Counted from the stretch's first letter, positions 1 through 8,648 are shown. The stretch is 64,000 bases of DNA from Bacillota bacterium (GCA_023415305.1 JAEZKZ010000088.1:1-64000), one strand, 5' to 3'. Numbers and translations are program-made. Notes: generated by a model not told the origin, from the letters alone.

Positions 1-866
1 CCCACAAACCTGTTACAGTAAAGATTACCGAGAAGGTAAACGGCGGTGTAATCGGTATTGCCAGCGGAGTTAAAGTATTCGTCCCAGCATCACAAATCAG
101 TGACAGATTTGTTAAGGATCTTTCTGAGTTTGTAAAGCAGGTATTACAGGTTCAGATAATTGAGGTTAACAGGCAGAAGAGAAAGGTTGTTGGTTCTGCA
201 AGAGTATTAATTGAAAAAAATAAGGAAACAGCTTCTAATGAAATCTGGAGCAATATTGAAGCAGGAAAGACGTACAAGGGTGTTGTTAAGAGCCTGATGG
301 ATTTCGGAGCTTTTGTAGACATCGGAGGAGTCGATGGTCTTGTTCATCTTTCTGAATTATCCTGGAACAAAATTAAGCATCCATCAGAGGTTGTAAAGGT
401 TGGGGATGAAATAATTGTTTCTGTTCTCGAATTTGACAGAGACAAAAAGAGAATTTCCCTTGGATACAAGAAACAGGATGATAATCCATGGAATAAAGCT
501 GCTGAGAAATATCAGGTTGGGAATGTTATCACCGGAAAAGTTGTAAGACTTGTTCCATTTGGTGCTTTTGTTGAAATCGAACAGGGACTTGATGGTCTGG
601 TTCACATATCACAGATTTCAAATGTTCGTTTGGGAAAACCTGGCGATGTTCTGAAGGTTGGTCAAATGGTAGAAGCTAAAATAACTGAACTTGATATTGA
701 AGCTAAAAAAATAAGCCTGAGTATTAAAGAAGTAAATCCTATTGATCCTGTTGGCGCAAAGAAGGAAGAAACAGCTGTTGAACCAGGTGAAGAAATTCCT
801 ACAGAACACAAAGAGGAAATGACCAATACAATCGGTGATAGCTTAGCTGATCTGGAAAACCAGTAA
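1..866 (+). CDS. S1 RNA-binding domain protein, C-terminal part (probable IspH-S1 fusion or RpsA)
   Basis: The frame is open from base 3, so the gene starts left of the window. Three S1-type OB-fold repeats are visible: a diverged one (about bases 3-200) and two canonical ones containing the FGAFV and DGLVHLSELS / DGLVHISQIS signatures, followed by an acidic, low-complexity tail. S1 repeats bind mRNA on the 30S subunit. In many Clostridia this array is fused behind IspH (the last enzyme of the MEP isoprenoid pathway), but the IspH part is out of view, so plain ribosomal protein S1 is equally possible. A strong terminator follows directly. Confidence 0.85.
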   Translation, partial: HKPVTVKITEKVNGGVIGIASGVKVFVPASQISDRFVKDLSEFVKQVLQVQIIEVNRQKRKVVGSARVLIEKNKETASNEIWSNIEAGKTYKGVVKSLMDFGAFVDIGGVDGLVHLSELSWNKIKHPSEVVKVGDEIIVSVLEFDRDKKRISLGYKKQDDNPWNKAAEKYQVGNVITGKVVRLVPFGAFVEIEQGLDGLVHISQISNVRLGKPGDVLKVGQMVEAKITELDIEAKKISLSIKEVNPIDPVGAKKEETAVEPGEEIPTEHKEEMTNTIGDSLADLENQ

Positions 867-880
867 TAAAATCTGTATAT

Positions 881-906
881 AAAGGATGTACCTCGGTACA
901 TCCTTT
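881..906 (+). terminator. Rho-independent terminator of the S1-domain gene
   Basis: A 12-bp perfect stem (arms 881-892 and 895-906, two-base loop) runs into a T-rich stretch 15 bases after the stop codon. Confidence 0.9.
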
Positions 907-1011
907 TATTTAAATAAAAGGATTTCAATAAAGGTTATACTTGTGAAACATAATTGTTAAGTGACATTAATTGATACATAATTGTAATATAATTTAGTAG
1001 GAGGATAAATT

Positions 1012-1800
1012 ATGGATTACGAGGGTTTTAAAGAGGAAATCTTTAAAATGACCAAAATAAATCTTACTCTTTATAAAGAAAAGCAAATGAAGAGAAGAAT
1101 AGATGCGCTCATTAAGAAAAATAACTATGATACATATAAGGATTACGTTCAGGCTTTAAAGGAAAATAAAGACCTGTTTAAAGAGTTTATTAACTATCTT
1201 ACAATAAATGTATCGGAATTTTATCGTAACCCTGACCAGTGGGAGGTTCTTGAAAAAGAAATATTTCCGCTCCTTCTCAGCAAAAATAAGAAGATAAAAA
1301 TCTGGAGTTCTGCCTGTTCTACAGGAGATGAACCATATACACTCGTAATGGTATTAAACAAGCTTTTACCACTGAATTCTATAAAAATACTGGCAACGGA
1401 TATCGACACAGGAGCTCTTGAAAAAGCTCAAAACGGTATTTATACGTCAAAAAGTCTGGAAAACCTTCCCCGGGAAATGAAGGATAAGTATTTTACTATT
1501 GTTGGTGACAGCTATAAAATAAAAGATGAAGTAAAAAATTGTGTGGAGTTCAAGCAGTTCAACCTGTTGAGAGACCCATATCCCACGGGTATGGATTTGA
1601 TTGTGTGCAGAAATGTACTTATTTACTTTACAGAGGAGGCTAAAAATGATATTTATAAGAAATTTAACATGTCATTAAACCCTCAGGGTATTCTGTTTGT
1701 GGGTAGCACTGAACAGCTTATTATGGCTAATAAGTATAATTTTAAGTCATTAAAGACATTTTTTTATATCAAGGATTCGGATCAGGTTAATTTTGGCTAA
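1012..1800 (+). CDS. cheR: CheR-type chemotaxis protein-glutamate O-methyltransferase
   Basis: The 262-residue product has the full CheR length: an N-terminal helical domain (about 1-75) and a SAM-dependent methyltransferase domain with WSSACSTGDEP at 98-108, the acidic ATDID at 128-132 and CRNVLIYF at 199-206. CheR methylates glutamates on chemoreceptor signalling domains in the cytoplasm, opposed by CheB. The start is set by an AGGAGG sequence 7 bases upstream. No other chemotaxis gene is adjacent: it sits alone between the S1 gene and tRNA-Leu, so its control is separate from any che operon. Confidence 0.9.
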   Translation: MDYEGFKEEIFKMTKINLTLYKEKQMKRRIDALIKKNNYDTYKDYVQALKENKDLFKEFINYLTINVSEFYRNPDQWEVLEKEIFPLLLSKNKKIKIWSSACSTGDEPYTLVMVLNKLLPLNSIKILATDIDTGALEKAQNGIYTSKSLENLPREMKDKYFTIVGDSYKIKDEVKNCVEFKQFNLLRDPYPTGMDLIVCRNVLIYFTEEAKNDIYKKFNMSLNPQGILFVGSTEQLIMANKYNFKSLKTFFYIKDSDQVNFG

Positions 1801-1884
1801 AATAGGTAATATAACAAAAATACTGCTTTAAGTAAATACTTTATTTATAGATTGCTTTTATTTTAGTATCCGGCTAAGAAAAAT

Positions 1885-1918
1885 AAAAGAGTTTGAAAAT
1901 AAATTTTCAAACTCTTTT
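1885..1918 (-). terminator. Terminator of tRNA-Leu (possibly bidirectional)
   Basis: Arms of 16 bp (1885-1900 and 1903-1918) with a two-base loop lie directly after the tRNA CCA end and run into T residues on the minus strand. The same palindrome could also end the cheR transcript. Confidence 0.75.
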
Positions 1919-2004
1919 GGTGCGGATAACAGGAGTTGAACCTGCATGAAATTTCTCTCACATGAACCTGAATCATGCGCGTCTGCCAATTCCGCCATAT
2001 CCGC
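1918..2004 (-). tRNA. tRNA-Leu (anticodon CAG)
   Basis: Read on the minus strand, the acceptor stem GCGGATA/TATCCGC, D-arm, a 5-bp anticodon stem with loop TTCAGGT (anticodon CAG, reading CUG), a long class II variable arm and the T-arm GGTTCAACTCC are all present. The CCA end is encoded at 1918-1920. The long variable arm and the anticodon both say leucine. Confidence 0.95.
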
Positions 2005-2026
2005 ATGAACTCGAACCGCATAATGT

Positions 2027-2055
2027 ATTGTACTATAAATGTTTTATTAAATCAA
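2027..2055 (-). promoter_or_regulatory. Sigma-A type promoter of tRNA-Leu
   Basis: On the minus strand, TTGATT (2050-2055) and TACAAT (2027-2032) are separated by exactly 17 bases, 23 bases before the first base of the tRNA. Confidence 0.65.
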
Positions 2056-2091
2056 TAGCAAAATAAATAAATTTTTTAGGGAGGAAATTTA

Positions 2092-3486
2092 ATGAATTGC
2101 AGGCTTGAACAGTTTAAGAAAGACATCAAGGAAAAAAAGGTAGCTGTATTGGGTATTGGTATCAGCAATATTCCTTTAATTAAATATTTGATAAATTTGG
2201 GTGTAGATGTTACCGCTTTTGATAAAAATACTTCTGAAAACCTTAAGGACGCTTTAGCGGAGTTGGAAGGACTACCTGTAAAATACAGCGTCGGTAGCGG
2301 TTATTTGACTGAGCTTAAGGGTTTCAACCTAATTTTCAGGACACCGGGTATGAGACCTGATGTGCCTGAACTAATGGAAGCTTTGGCAAATGGTGCAGAA
2401 CTTACTTCCGAAATGGAGGTTTTCCTTGACCTATGCCCGGCTCAGGTGTTTGCAGTTACAGGAAGTGACGGTAAAACCACAACAACTACATTGATATATA
2501 AAATATTGTCAGAGGAAGGCTATAACTGCTGGCTTGGTGGAAATATAGGAACCCCGCTTTTAAGTAAGATTGATGAAGTCAAGGAGTCTGATAAAGTTAT
2601 ACTAGAGCTTAGCAGCTTCCAGCTTATGACCATAAAAAGCAGTCCTTCTGTAGCAGTTATCACAAACATAACTCCAAATCATTTGGATGTTCATAAGTCA
2701 TTACAGGAGTATATTGATGCAAAGAAGAATATATTCCTTTATCAGAAGGCCAAGGATAAACTTGTTTTGAACCATGACAACGACGTTACCAAAGCACTTT
2801 CAAGTGAAGCCAAAGGTGAATGTATATATTTCTCAAGAGCAGCTTCCCTTGAAAGCGGAGTTGTTTTGAAGAATAATAAAATAGTTGTGAGAAGTAAGGA
2901 TAAGGAAATAGAGATTGTTGATGTTAATGACATAATAATTCCTGGAGTCCATAATATTGAAAATTATATGGCAGCTACTGCGGCAACCCTTGATTATGTA
3001 AAACCAGAAACTATTGCAAAAATAGCTGCTACCTTTACTGGTGTAGAGCACAGAATTGAACTGGTAAGGGAAATAAACGGAATAAAGTTTTACAACAGTT
3101 CCATTGATAGCAGTCCGTCAAGAACAATAGCAGCTCTCAGTACCTTTAAGAATAAGGTTATTTTAATCGCGGGAGGTAAGGATAAAGGTATTCCATATGA
3201 ACCTATAGGGCAGGTAATAGCTGAAAAGGTAAAAATTCTCCTGCTTATAGGTGCCACAGCTCCAAGAATTGAAGAAGCCTACAACAATTATGTACACCAG
3301 ACAGATATTGAAAGCGAAGTTAAAATAATTCACTGCAGTTCTTACGAAGAAATTGTAGCCAGGGCATATAGTGAGGCAGTGCCGGGTGATTGTATTATAC
3401 TTTCTCCTGCAAGTACCAGCTTCGATATGTTTAAGAACTTTGAACAGAGGGGCAATGTGTTTAAAGAACTTGTAAACCGTTTATAA
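2092..3486 (+). CDS. murD: UDP-N-acetylmuramoylalanine--D-glutamate ligase
   Basis: MurD adds D-glutamate to UDP-MurNAc-L-Ala in the cytoplasm, the second amino acid of the peptidoglycan stem peptide. The 464-residue protein is full length: an N-terminal Rossmann-like domain (VAVLGIGISN at 18-27), the Mur ligase ATP loop TGSDGKTT at 123-130, the central NITPNHLDVH motif and a C-terminal domain with AGGKDKG. A GGGAGGAAA ribosome binding site precedes ATG. It stands alone rather than in a dcw cluster, as is common for clostridial paralogues, so a second Mur ligase gene elsewhere cannot be excluded. Confidence 0.88.
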   Translation: MNCRLEQFKKDIKEKKVAVLGIGISNIPLIKYLINLGVDVTAFDKNTSENLKDALAELEGLPVKYSVGSGYLTELKGFNLIFRTPGMRPDVPELMEALANGAELTSEMEVFLDLCPAQVFAVTGSDGKTTTTTLIYKILSEEGYNCWLGGNIGTPLLSKIDEVKESDKVILELSSFQLMTIKSSPSVAVITNITPNHLDVHKSLQEYIDAKKNIFLYQKAKDKLVLNHDNDVTKALSSEAKGECIYFSRAASLESGVVLKNNKIVVRSKDKEIEIVDVNDIIIPGVHNIENYMAATAATLDYVKPETIAKIAATFTGVEHRIELVREINGIKFYNSSIDSSPSRTIAALSTFKNKVILIAGGKDKGIPYEPIGQVIAEKVKILLLIGATAPRIEEAYNNYVHQTDIESEVKIIHCSSYEEIVARAYSEAVPGDCIILSPASTSFDMFKNFEQRGNVFKELVNRL

Positions 3487-3525
3487 AAGTGAATGGTGAA
3501 AAGGTAAGAGTTAAGGAAGGCGTAC

Positions 3526-3565
3526 TAAAATAGAATCTAACCAGTTAAAGTAGAATCAAAACAGT
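3526..3565 (+). repeat. Two tandem 20-bp imperfect repeats
   Basis: Units 3526-3545 and 3546-3565 match at 17 of 20 positions around the core TAGAATC. They lie between murD and the convergent terminator. Such short subterminal repeats occur at the ends of some insertion sequences (for example IS21 type), so this may be an IS-end remnant. No transposase or second end is visible. Confidence 0.5.
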
Positions 3566-3629
3566 TTTTTCTTATTTTTGACAACAATGATATTGATTGA
3601 TTTTGCTATGAACAATTATTTGAAATATA

Positions 3630-3674
3630 AAAAAACTAGGCATCATGCAACGCAGCAAGATGCCTAGTTTTTTT
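3630..3674. terminator. Bidirectional terminator between convergent genes, overlapping a stop codon
   Basis: Arms AAAAAACTAGGCATC (from 3630) and GATGCCTAGTTTTTTT (3659-3674) enclose a 14-base loop. The right arm contains the last three codon bases (TAG on the minus strand at 3664-3666) of the DUF4130 gene, so that gene ends inside its own terminator. It also serves murD from the other side. Confidence 0.8.
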
Positions 3675-4398
3675 CAGTCAGATTTTTCCAATAGCGTTTT
3701 GGTATAAAGCCCTTTTGTAGTTTTGGATTGTATCTTTCCTTAATGGCGATGTGCTTGTAGTAATTTTTCCAGAGGTCCTGAAATCTGACTTCCTCCGAGT
3801 GAAGCCCGGGTATGTTTGACAGGTCCATATATGAAATAAGCATCCTTTTTGTGTTGTACAATGAAGCCAGATTTCGTTTTGTATCATGAATTATCCAGTT
3901 CTGGTCTGCAAAACGCTCCTTAAAATGAGGTGATATATAAGTGATTATATTGTGGTCAGGCTCAATTTTTGCATAGTAAATATTGTTTTCCAGCAGCTCA
4001 AACCGTAGCAAGCCAAGTAGTCTGTGACATTCTATTCCAACCCTTCTGGCAGGTGTAAGTACATTAAGAACCGTTTGATCACCTAACAAGTAATCAATTT
4101 TGGGACCGATTTTGAAACCCAACTTTATATATTTTAATATCCACATCTCACGTCCATAAAACTCGGAAAAGAAACACTTCTGAATATTGTCCAAACTTTC
4201 ATGTGAGATTTTATGCAGGATGGCTTGCTCGACTGTCTTTGCCTTTGCCTTGTCATTTGAAATACTTCTGTATTCATCGATAAGATTGGGTGTATAGCTT
4301 AGCGCTGATTCAATATTGTCAACCTGATCATGATCGTAGTAGTAATGATGGACAGCTGTAAGAAAGCAATCCCAGGTTCCGTCATAAATGTATATCAC
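3664..4398 (-). CDS. DUF4130 (TIGR03915-type) putative DNA metabolism/repair protein
   Basis: The 244-residue soluble protein begins with YDGTWDCFLTAV, typical of the family, and ends in a basic stretch with IPKRYWKNL. The family is known as the partner of a linked radical SAM protein and, in many Proteobacteria, as a fusion to a uracil-DNA-glycosylase-like domain. The biochemical reaction is not established. Here it is the downstream gene of a two-gene operon: its start overlaps the 3' end of the radical SAM gene by 17 bases, so translation is probably coupled. No UDG-like partner is in view. Function beyond DNA repair or modification would be guesswork. Confidence 0.8.
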   Translation of the reverse strand: MIYIYDGTWDCFLTAVHHYYYDHDQVDNIESALSYTPNLIDEYRSISNDKAKAKTVEQAILHKISHESLDNIQKCFFSEFYGREMWILKYIKLGFKIGPKIDYLLGDQTVLNVLTPARRVGIECHRLLGLLRFELLENNIYYAKIEPDHNIITYISPHFKERFADQNWIIHDTKRNLASLYNTKRMLISYMDLSNIPGLHSEEVRFQDLWKNYYKHIAIKERYNPKLQKGFIPKRYWKNLTEKN

Positions 4399-5881
4399 TT
4401 ATAAGCAGCCTCCCATCCTGTGGCTGGCTATAATAACTGAGCCATTGTTTGGTACTATCCTGTGGATTGAATAAGTACAGGTCCGACATATTTTCTCCCA
4501 GCCCGGATTCATTGATAGTAGAGAGCAGCGACATCTGGCCGGGTACTGATTTTTTACCTTGGGAAAGCAGCTTTGCTGAGGTAAGTGCTTCCTTTACAAT
4601 GTATTCATTCTGACTAAAACTTTCATAAGTTTTACCCTGACAGGTAAGAAAGTGCGCTGCTCTCTTGAGAACAACACCCATCTTCCTCAGGTGATCAAAA
4701 TCCAGTTTGCTGACCCGTCTTGCAGCAACTATCCTCTGGGCCGACTTAACTCCAATACCAGGAACCCGAAGCAGCATTTCATAATCAACCTTGTTAACCT
4801 CTAACGGAAACAAATGAAGATTATTCAGGGCCCAGTTGGCTTTTGGATCAAGTTCGGGATCGAAATCAGGTTTTTCCTTGTTTAATAACTCATCTGCTTC
4901 AAACCCGTAAAACCTTAAAAGCCAGTCTGCCTGATATAATCTGTGCTCTCTGAGCAGCGGGGGCTTTATTAAGGCCGGCAGCCTGGGGTCGGTGATTGTG
5001 GGTACAAAAGCTGAATAATAAACTCTCTTTAAGGAGAACCGGCTGTATAAAGCTTCGGACAGCTTAAGAATGCTTAAATCCCTATCGGGAGTTGCTCCCA
5101 CAATCAGCTGTGTACTTTGGCCGGCCGGAACAAAATACTTCCCTGATTTTCTTGATGACAAATCTTTTCTTGAAAAATCTGCATCCGGAAGATTATCAGG
5201 AAAGGTTCCTTGGGCTCCGGCAATAGCATTAATATTTGTAAAGTTATCGGAGGAACGGCTGGTTCTGCTTAAGTGATGTTCTTTATGCTCCATTATGCCC
5301 TGGCTAATTTGCTCCATAGGTTTAAGCAGTGCTTTAACCGGTTTTTGAGGAGCAAGAACCTCCAGTCCCTTGTCAGAGGGCAGTTCAATATTAACACTCA
5401 TACGATCTGCAAATAAACCCGCCTCGTGAATAAGCTTGGGATCAGCTCCCGGTATGGCTTTAATGTGAATATAACCGAAAAAGCCCTGCTCATTTCGGAG
5501 TCGGCGGACAATTTCCAATATGAGTTCCATTGTATGGCTTGGGTTCTTCAGAACAGCCGAACTGAGAAAAAGGCCTTCTATGTAATTTCTTCTGTAGAAA
5601 TTCATTGTGAGTTCAATGACCTCATCTGCAGTAAAGCTGGCCCTTGGAATATCATTTGAAGCTCTGTTAACACAGTAGACGCAATCGTATATGCATTCAT
5701 TTGATAAGAGGATTTTCAGCAGTGATACACACCTGCCGTCATCGGACCAGGTATGGCAGATACCCGCAGCATGGCTGTTTCCTACTCCGTTTTTATTATT
5801 TCTGGTCCCACCGCTGGAAGAGCAGGAGACATCATATTTTGCTGCATCGGCTAAAACCCCGAGTTTCTCCAGTAAGTCCAT
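4382..5881 (-). CDS. Putative DNA modification/repair radical SAM protein (TIGR03916 type)
   Basis: The cluster motif CIYDCVYC (CX3CX2C; residues 63, 67 and 70 from the chosen start) binds the radical SAM [4Fe-4S] centre. A helix-hairpin-helix-like VPGIGVKSAQRI motif near the C-terminus suggests DNA contact. The product, about 499 residues, matches the family, which always travels with the DUF4130 partner. I start at the ATG at 5881 (MDLLEKLGVLADAAKYD), the usual family N-terminus. An upstream ATG at 5998 would add 39 hydrophobic residues with no ribosome binding site and looks like read-through of A+T-rich DNA. Substrate unknown. Confidence 0.85.
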   Translation of the reverse strand: MDLLEKLGVLADAAKYDVSCSSSGGTRNNKNGVGNSHAAGICHTWSDDGRCVSLLKILLSNECIYDCVYCVNRASNDIPRASFTADEVIELTMNFYRRNYIEGLFLSSAVLKNPSHTMELILEIVRRLRNEQGFFGYIHIKAIPGADPKLIHEAGLFADRMSVNIELPSDKGLEVLAPQKPVKALLKPMEQISQGIMEHKEHHLSRTSRSSDNFTNINAIAGAQGTFPDNLPDADFSRKDLSSRKSGKYFVPAGQSTQLIVGATPDRDLSILKLSEALYSRFSLKRVYYSAFVPTITDPRLPALIKPPLLREHRLYQADWLLRFYGFEADELLNKEKPDFDPELDPKANWALNNLHLFPLEVNKVDYEMLLRVPGIGVKSAQRIVAARRVSKLDFDHLRKMGVVLKRAAHFLTCQGKTYESFSQNEYIVKEALTSAKLLSQGKKSVPGQMSLLSTINESGLGENMSDLYLFNPQDSTKQWLSYYSQPQDGRLLISDIHL

Positions 5882-6012
5882 AATTTGTCTCACTTTACGA
5901 TAAAATAAATAAACAATAATTACATTAATGCAAACAATAAATATTGCATAAATAATCATTGTTATTATGATTATACCATAATACATATCAAAAATCAAAC
6001 ATATGTTCGGAA

Positions 6013-6041
6013 TTGATATTTATATAACAAAGTTATATAAT
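6013..6041 (+). promoter_or_regulatory. Sigma-A type promoter of the ACT/UPF0210 operon
   Basis: TTGATA at 6013-6018 and TATAAT at 6036-6041 are separated by 17 bases, upstream of the ACT-domain gene. Confidence 0.6.
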
Positions 6042-6133
6042 ACAATTTAATAGATTTTTTATACAGCCTATTGATAGGTAAATATTTCATTTACGAAAAT
6101 TAAATAGTGGCACTGCCGGAAATGGAGATAAGA

Positions 6134-6403
6134 ATGAGAGCGATTATAACTGTTATAGGAAAAGACAGAGTAGGAATAATTGCAGGAGTAAGTAATATAT
6201 TGGCAGAAAGTGATGTCAATATACTTGATATCACACAGACAATTTTACAGGATGTTTTTACGATGATAATGCTTGTTGATATCTCAAAGTGTAATATTCA
6301 TTTTCATGACCTTTCAGATAAACTTGAAAAGAAGGGTGTAGAACTTGGTTTGAAAATTCAGATCCAGCATGAAGATATATTCAATTCAATGCATAGAATA
6401 TGA
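6134..6403 (+). CDS. ACT domain protein (UPF0237 family)
   Basis: The 89-residue protein is a single ACT domain (MRAIITVIGKDRVGIIAGVS) followed by a short C-terminal helix. ACT domains bind small ligands, usually amino acids, and regulate metabolic enzymes. It is almost always encoded next to a UPF0210 gene, here 11 bases downstream in the same operon, so the two probably act together. The ATG at 6134 has GGAGA just upstream. An in-frame TTG at 6107 lacks a ribosome binding site. The ligand is unknown. Confidence 0.85.
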   Translation: MRAIITVIGKDRVGIIAGVSNILAESDVNILDITQTILQDVFTMIMLVDISKCNIHFHDLSDKLEKKGVELGLKIQIQHEDIFNSMHRI

Positions 6404-6414
6404 GGTGAAGGCTA

Positions 6415-7773
6415 ATGTTAGGTCCTTTTGAAGTTTTTGAAACACTTAAAATGATTCAGAAAGAAAACCTTGATATCAGAACGATAACAATGGGGATTTC
6501 TCTTAGAGATTGCTCTCACCCTGATATTGATGTTTCTTGTAAGAAAATATACGATAAGATTACAAGGTATGCTGAAAAGCTTGTTGTTACAGGCGAAAAT
6601 ATTGAGAGGGAATACGGTATTCCTATTATAAATAAGAGAATATCTGTTACGCCTATAGCACTTATTGCTGAAAGCTGCGAAAGCAAAGATTATGCGAAGT
6701 TTGCTAAGGCGATGGACAAAGCAGCTCAGACTGTAGGAGTAAACTTTATTGGTGGTTATTCGTCACTGGTTCACAAAGGCTATACAAATGGGGACCGGAG
6801 ACTAATTTCCTCCATCCCGGAAGCTTTAAGTGAAACCAAGCTTGTCTGCTCTTCTGTTAACATTGCTTCCACTAAGTCAGGCATAAATATGGATGCTGTT
6901 GCAGAAATGGGGCAGATAGTTAAAAGATGTGCAGAATTGACAGCAGACAGCGGAGCTTTGGCATGTGCCAAGCTTGTAGTATTCGCAAATGCTGTAGAAG
7001 ATAATCCGTTTATGGCAGGAGCCTTCCATGGAATAGGCGAACCTGAATGTGTAATCAATGTGGGAGTAAGCGGTCCGGGAGTTGTCAAGTGCGCTCTTGA
7101 AAAGGTGAAAGGTGAGAACTTTGGTGTTGTGGCTGAAACAATAAAGAAGACAGCCTTTAAGATTACAAGAATGGGTCAGTTGGTTGCACAGGAAGCCTCA
7201 AGAAGATTGAATGTGCCCTTTGGTATTGTTGACCTTTCTTTAGCTCCAACACCTGCAATAGGTGACAGTGTTGCCCATATACTTGAGGAAATGGGACTGG
7301 AGAAGTGCGGAACTCATGGTACCACTGCTGCGTTAGCATTATTGAATGATGCAGTTAAAAAGGGCGGAGTTATGGCTTCCTCTTATGTTGGAGGCCTCAG
7401 TGGTGCATTTATTCCTGTCAGTGAAGATGCCGGTATGATAGATGCAGTACTTTCAGGTGCTCTTTCACTTGAAAAGCTGGAAGCAATGACTTGTGTTTGC
7501 TCTGTAGGGCTTGATATGATAGTTGTTCCCGGCGATACCACTGCCGAAACTATATCAGCCATTATAGCAGATGAGGCTGCAATCGGCGTTGTTAATCAAA
7601 AAACAACCGCAGTCAGAATAATTCCAGCACCCGGTAAAAAAATCGGTGACAAGGTGGAATTTGGCGGCTTACTTGGCTCAGGTCCGGTAATGAAGGTCAA
7701 TTCTTTCAGTAGTAGTGAATTTATCAAGAGGGGTGGCAGAATCCCTGCACCACTGCATAGTCTTAAGAATTAA
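6415..7773 (+). CDS. UPF0210 / PFL family protein (DUF711)
   Basis: The 452-residue protein has the family length and is rich in glycine loops (SGPGVVKCAL, GTHGTTAALALL, LGSGPVMKVN). Structures of this family resemble the glycyl-radical pyruvate formate-lyase barrel, hence the PFL name, but I see no C-terminal glycyl-radical motif and no activity has been assigned. It follows the ACT gene after 11 bases with its own GAGGTGAAG ribosome binding site. The conserved pairing suggests the ACT protein senses a ligand for it. Transcription ends at a strong hairpin 20 bases after the stop. Confidence 0.85.
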   Translation: MLGPFEVFETLKMIQKENLDIRTITMGISLRDCSHPDIDVSCKKIYDKITRYAEKLVVTGENIEREYGIPIINKRISVTPIALIAESCESKDYAKFAKAMDKAAQTVGVNFIGGYSSLVHKGYTNGDRRLISSIPEALSETKLVCSSVNIASTKSGINMDAVAEMGQIVKRCAELTADSGALACAKLVVFANAVEDNPFMAGAFHGIGEPECVINVGVSGPGVVKCALEKVKGENFGVVAETIKKTAFKITRMGQLVAQEASRRLNVPFGIVDLSLAPTPAIGDSVAHILEEMGLEKCGTHGTTAALALLNDAVKKGGVMASSYVGGLSGAFIPVSEDAGMIDAVLSGALSLEKLEAMTCVCSVGLDMIVVPGDTTAETISAIIADEAAIGVVNQKTTAVRIIPAPGKKIGDKVEFGGLLGSGPVMKVNSFSSSEFIKRGGRIPAPLHSLKN

Positions 7774-7792
7774 TAGGTGTCAAAGCCAATTT

Positions 7793-7831
7793 AAAACTAC
7801 AGTGTGACAGTAACTGTCACACTGTAGTTTT
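7793..7831 (+). terminator. Rho-independent terminator of the ACT/UPF0210 operon
   Basis: An 18-bp perfect stem (7793-7810 and 7814-7831) with loop TAA is followed by T residues. Confidence 0.9.
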
Positions 7832-7889
7832 TTTCATCAGTAAATGTACCTATATCCAAAGTTTTTTAATTTCAGTAATGTCTTCCAAT

Positions 7890-8468
7890 CTAATAATACT
7901 TAAGAATAATCCCATTTAACAACAGATTCAAAATGTCCTCACGATATTTTATATTGTTGGATTTCGGATCATTTCCAAGAGTATTTATTGCGTTTAAAAA
8001 ATCCAATATTGTCTCAGTGGGAATAGTTGAATCAATAAATCCCTCTGCTTTTCCTGACTCTATGTATTTCCAATAAAGACTATTCTTTTTTTCAGACAAA
8101 GTACTTATTATAGCCTGTACCATTTGAGGATCTTCGAGGGCTGCCACAGAAAAGAACTCTTTTATTTCACCATCAAATTTCTCAGTACATAAAGAAAGTG
8201 CCTTTTTAACCTTTTCAGTAAAGGACAGAGGTTCAGATAATATATCGTCAGCTGCAGATAGAATTCCTCCCATCAAAATAGAAATTGCTTCTTTTACCAA
8301 AAGATTTTTACTTCCGAAATAATTATAGATTGAAACTTGTGATACCTTTGCCTTATCTGCAATACTCTTTATATTCGTATTAATAAATCCATTTTCTCGA
8401 AATAACTCGAGAGCTGTATTTAGTATTGCTTCCTTTTTTTTATTGGTGCGTATTTCATATTTATTCAT
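7890..8468 (-). CDS. TetR family transcriptional regulator
   Basis: The 192-residue protein has an N-terminal helix-turn-helix (AILNTALELFRENGFINTNI, then VSQVSIYNYFGSKNLLV at about residues 44-60) and a variable all-helical ligand domain. TetR proteins are dimeric repressors released by small ligands. It is divergent from the flavodoxin-ferredoxin gene at 8703, and the shared intergenic region holds three palindromic copies of a TTTTGTAA/TTACAAAA-type site. It very likely represses both that gene and itself. The inducer cannot be read from sequence. Confidence 0.9.
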   Translation of the reverse strand: MNKYEIRTNKKKEAILNTALELFRENGFINTNIKSIADKAKVSQVSIYNYFGSKNLLVKEAISILMGGILSAADDILSEPLSFTEKVKKALSLCTEKFDGEIKEFFSVAALEDPQMVQAIISTLSEKKNSLYWKYIESGKAEGFIDSTIPTETILDFLNAINTLGNDPKSNNIKYREDILNLLLNGIILKYY

Positions 8469-8497
8469 AACGAAACACCTCTTTAATTTTGCTTATT

Positions 8498-8516
8498 GAA
8501 TTTTGTTACAAAATTC
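8498..8516. promoter_or_regulatory. Candidate TetR autoregulatory operator
   Basis: A perfect 19-bp palindrome with 9-bp arms (GAATTTTGT and ACAAAATTC) around a central T lies 30 bases before the TetR start codon. It shares the TTTTGT/ACAAAA half-site with the two operators at 8582-8685. Confidence 0.6.
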
Positions 8517-8581
8517 ATTTGGTTACAACTATTAATTATACATGGCTTATTTATGGATGCAACTTGGAGTTTAATATTTAA

Positions 8582-8619
8582 CTAGTTTTGAAATATTACA
8601 TTAAAAATTACAAAACAAA
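8582..8619. promoter_or_regulatory. Candidate TetR operator 1, upstream of the -35 box
   Basis: Imperfect inverted repeat CTAGTTTTGAAAT (8582-8594) and ATTACAAAACAAA (8607-8619). The start-to-start arm spacing of 25 bases is identical to operator 2. It abuts the -35 box at 8620. Confidence 0.6.
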
Positions 8620-8648
8620 TTGACATTGATTGGTAGAAAGTGTATTAT
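8620..8648 (+). promoter_or_regulatory. Promoter of the flavodoxin-ferredoxin gene
   Basis: TTGACA (8620-8625) and TATTAT (8643-8648) are separated by exactly 17 bases. Operators flank it on both sides. Confidence 0.75.

Noticed and set aside
5882..5998. Hydrophobic N-terminal extension of the radical SAM protein
   Set aside because: No ribosome binding site at 5998, composition is A+T-rich read-through, and the family starts at MDLLEKLGVL (5881).
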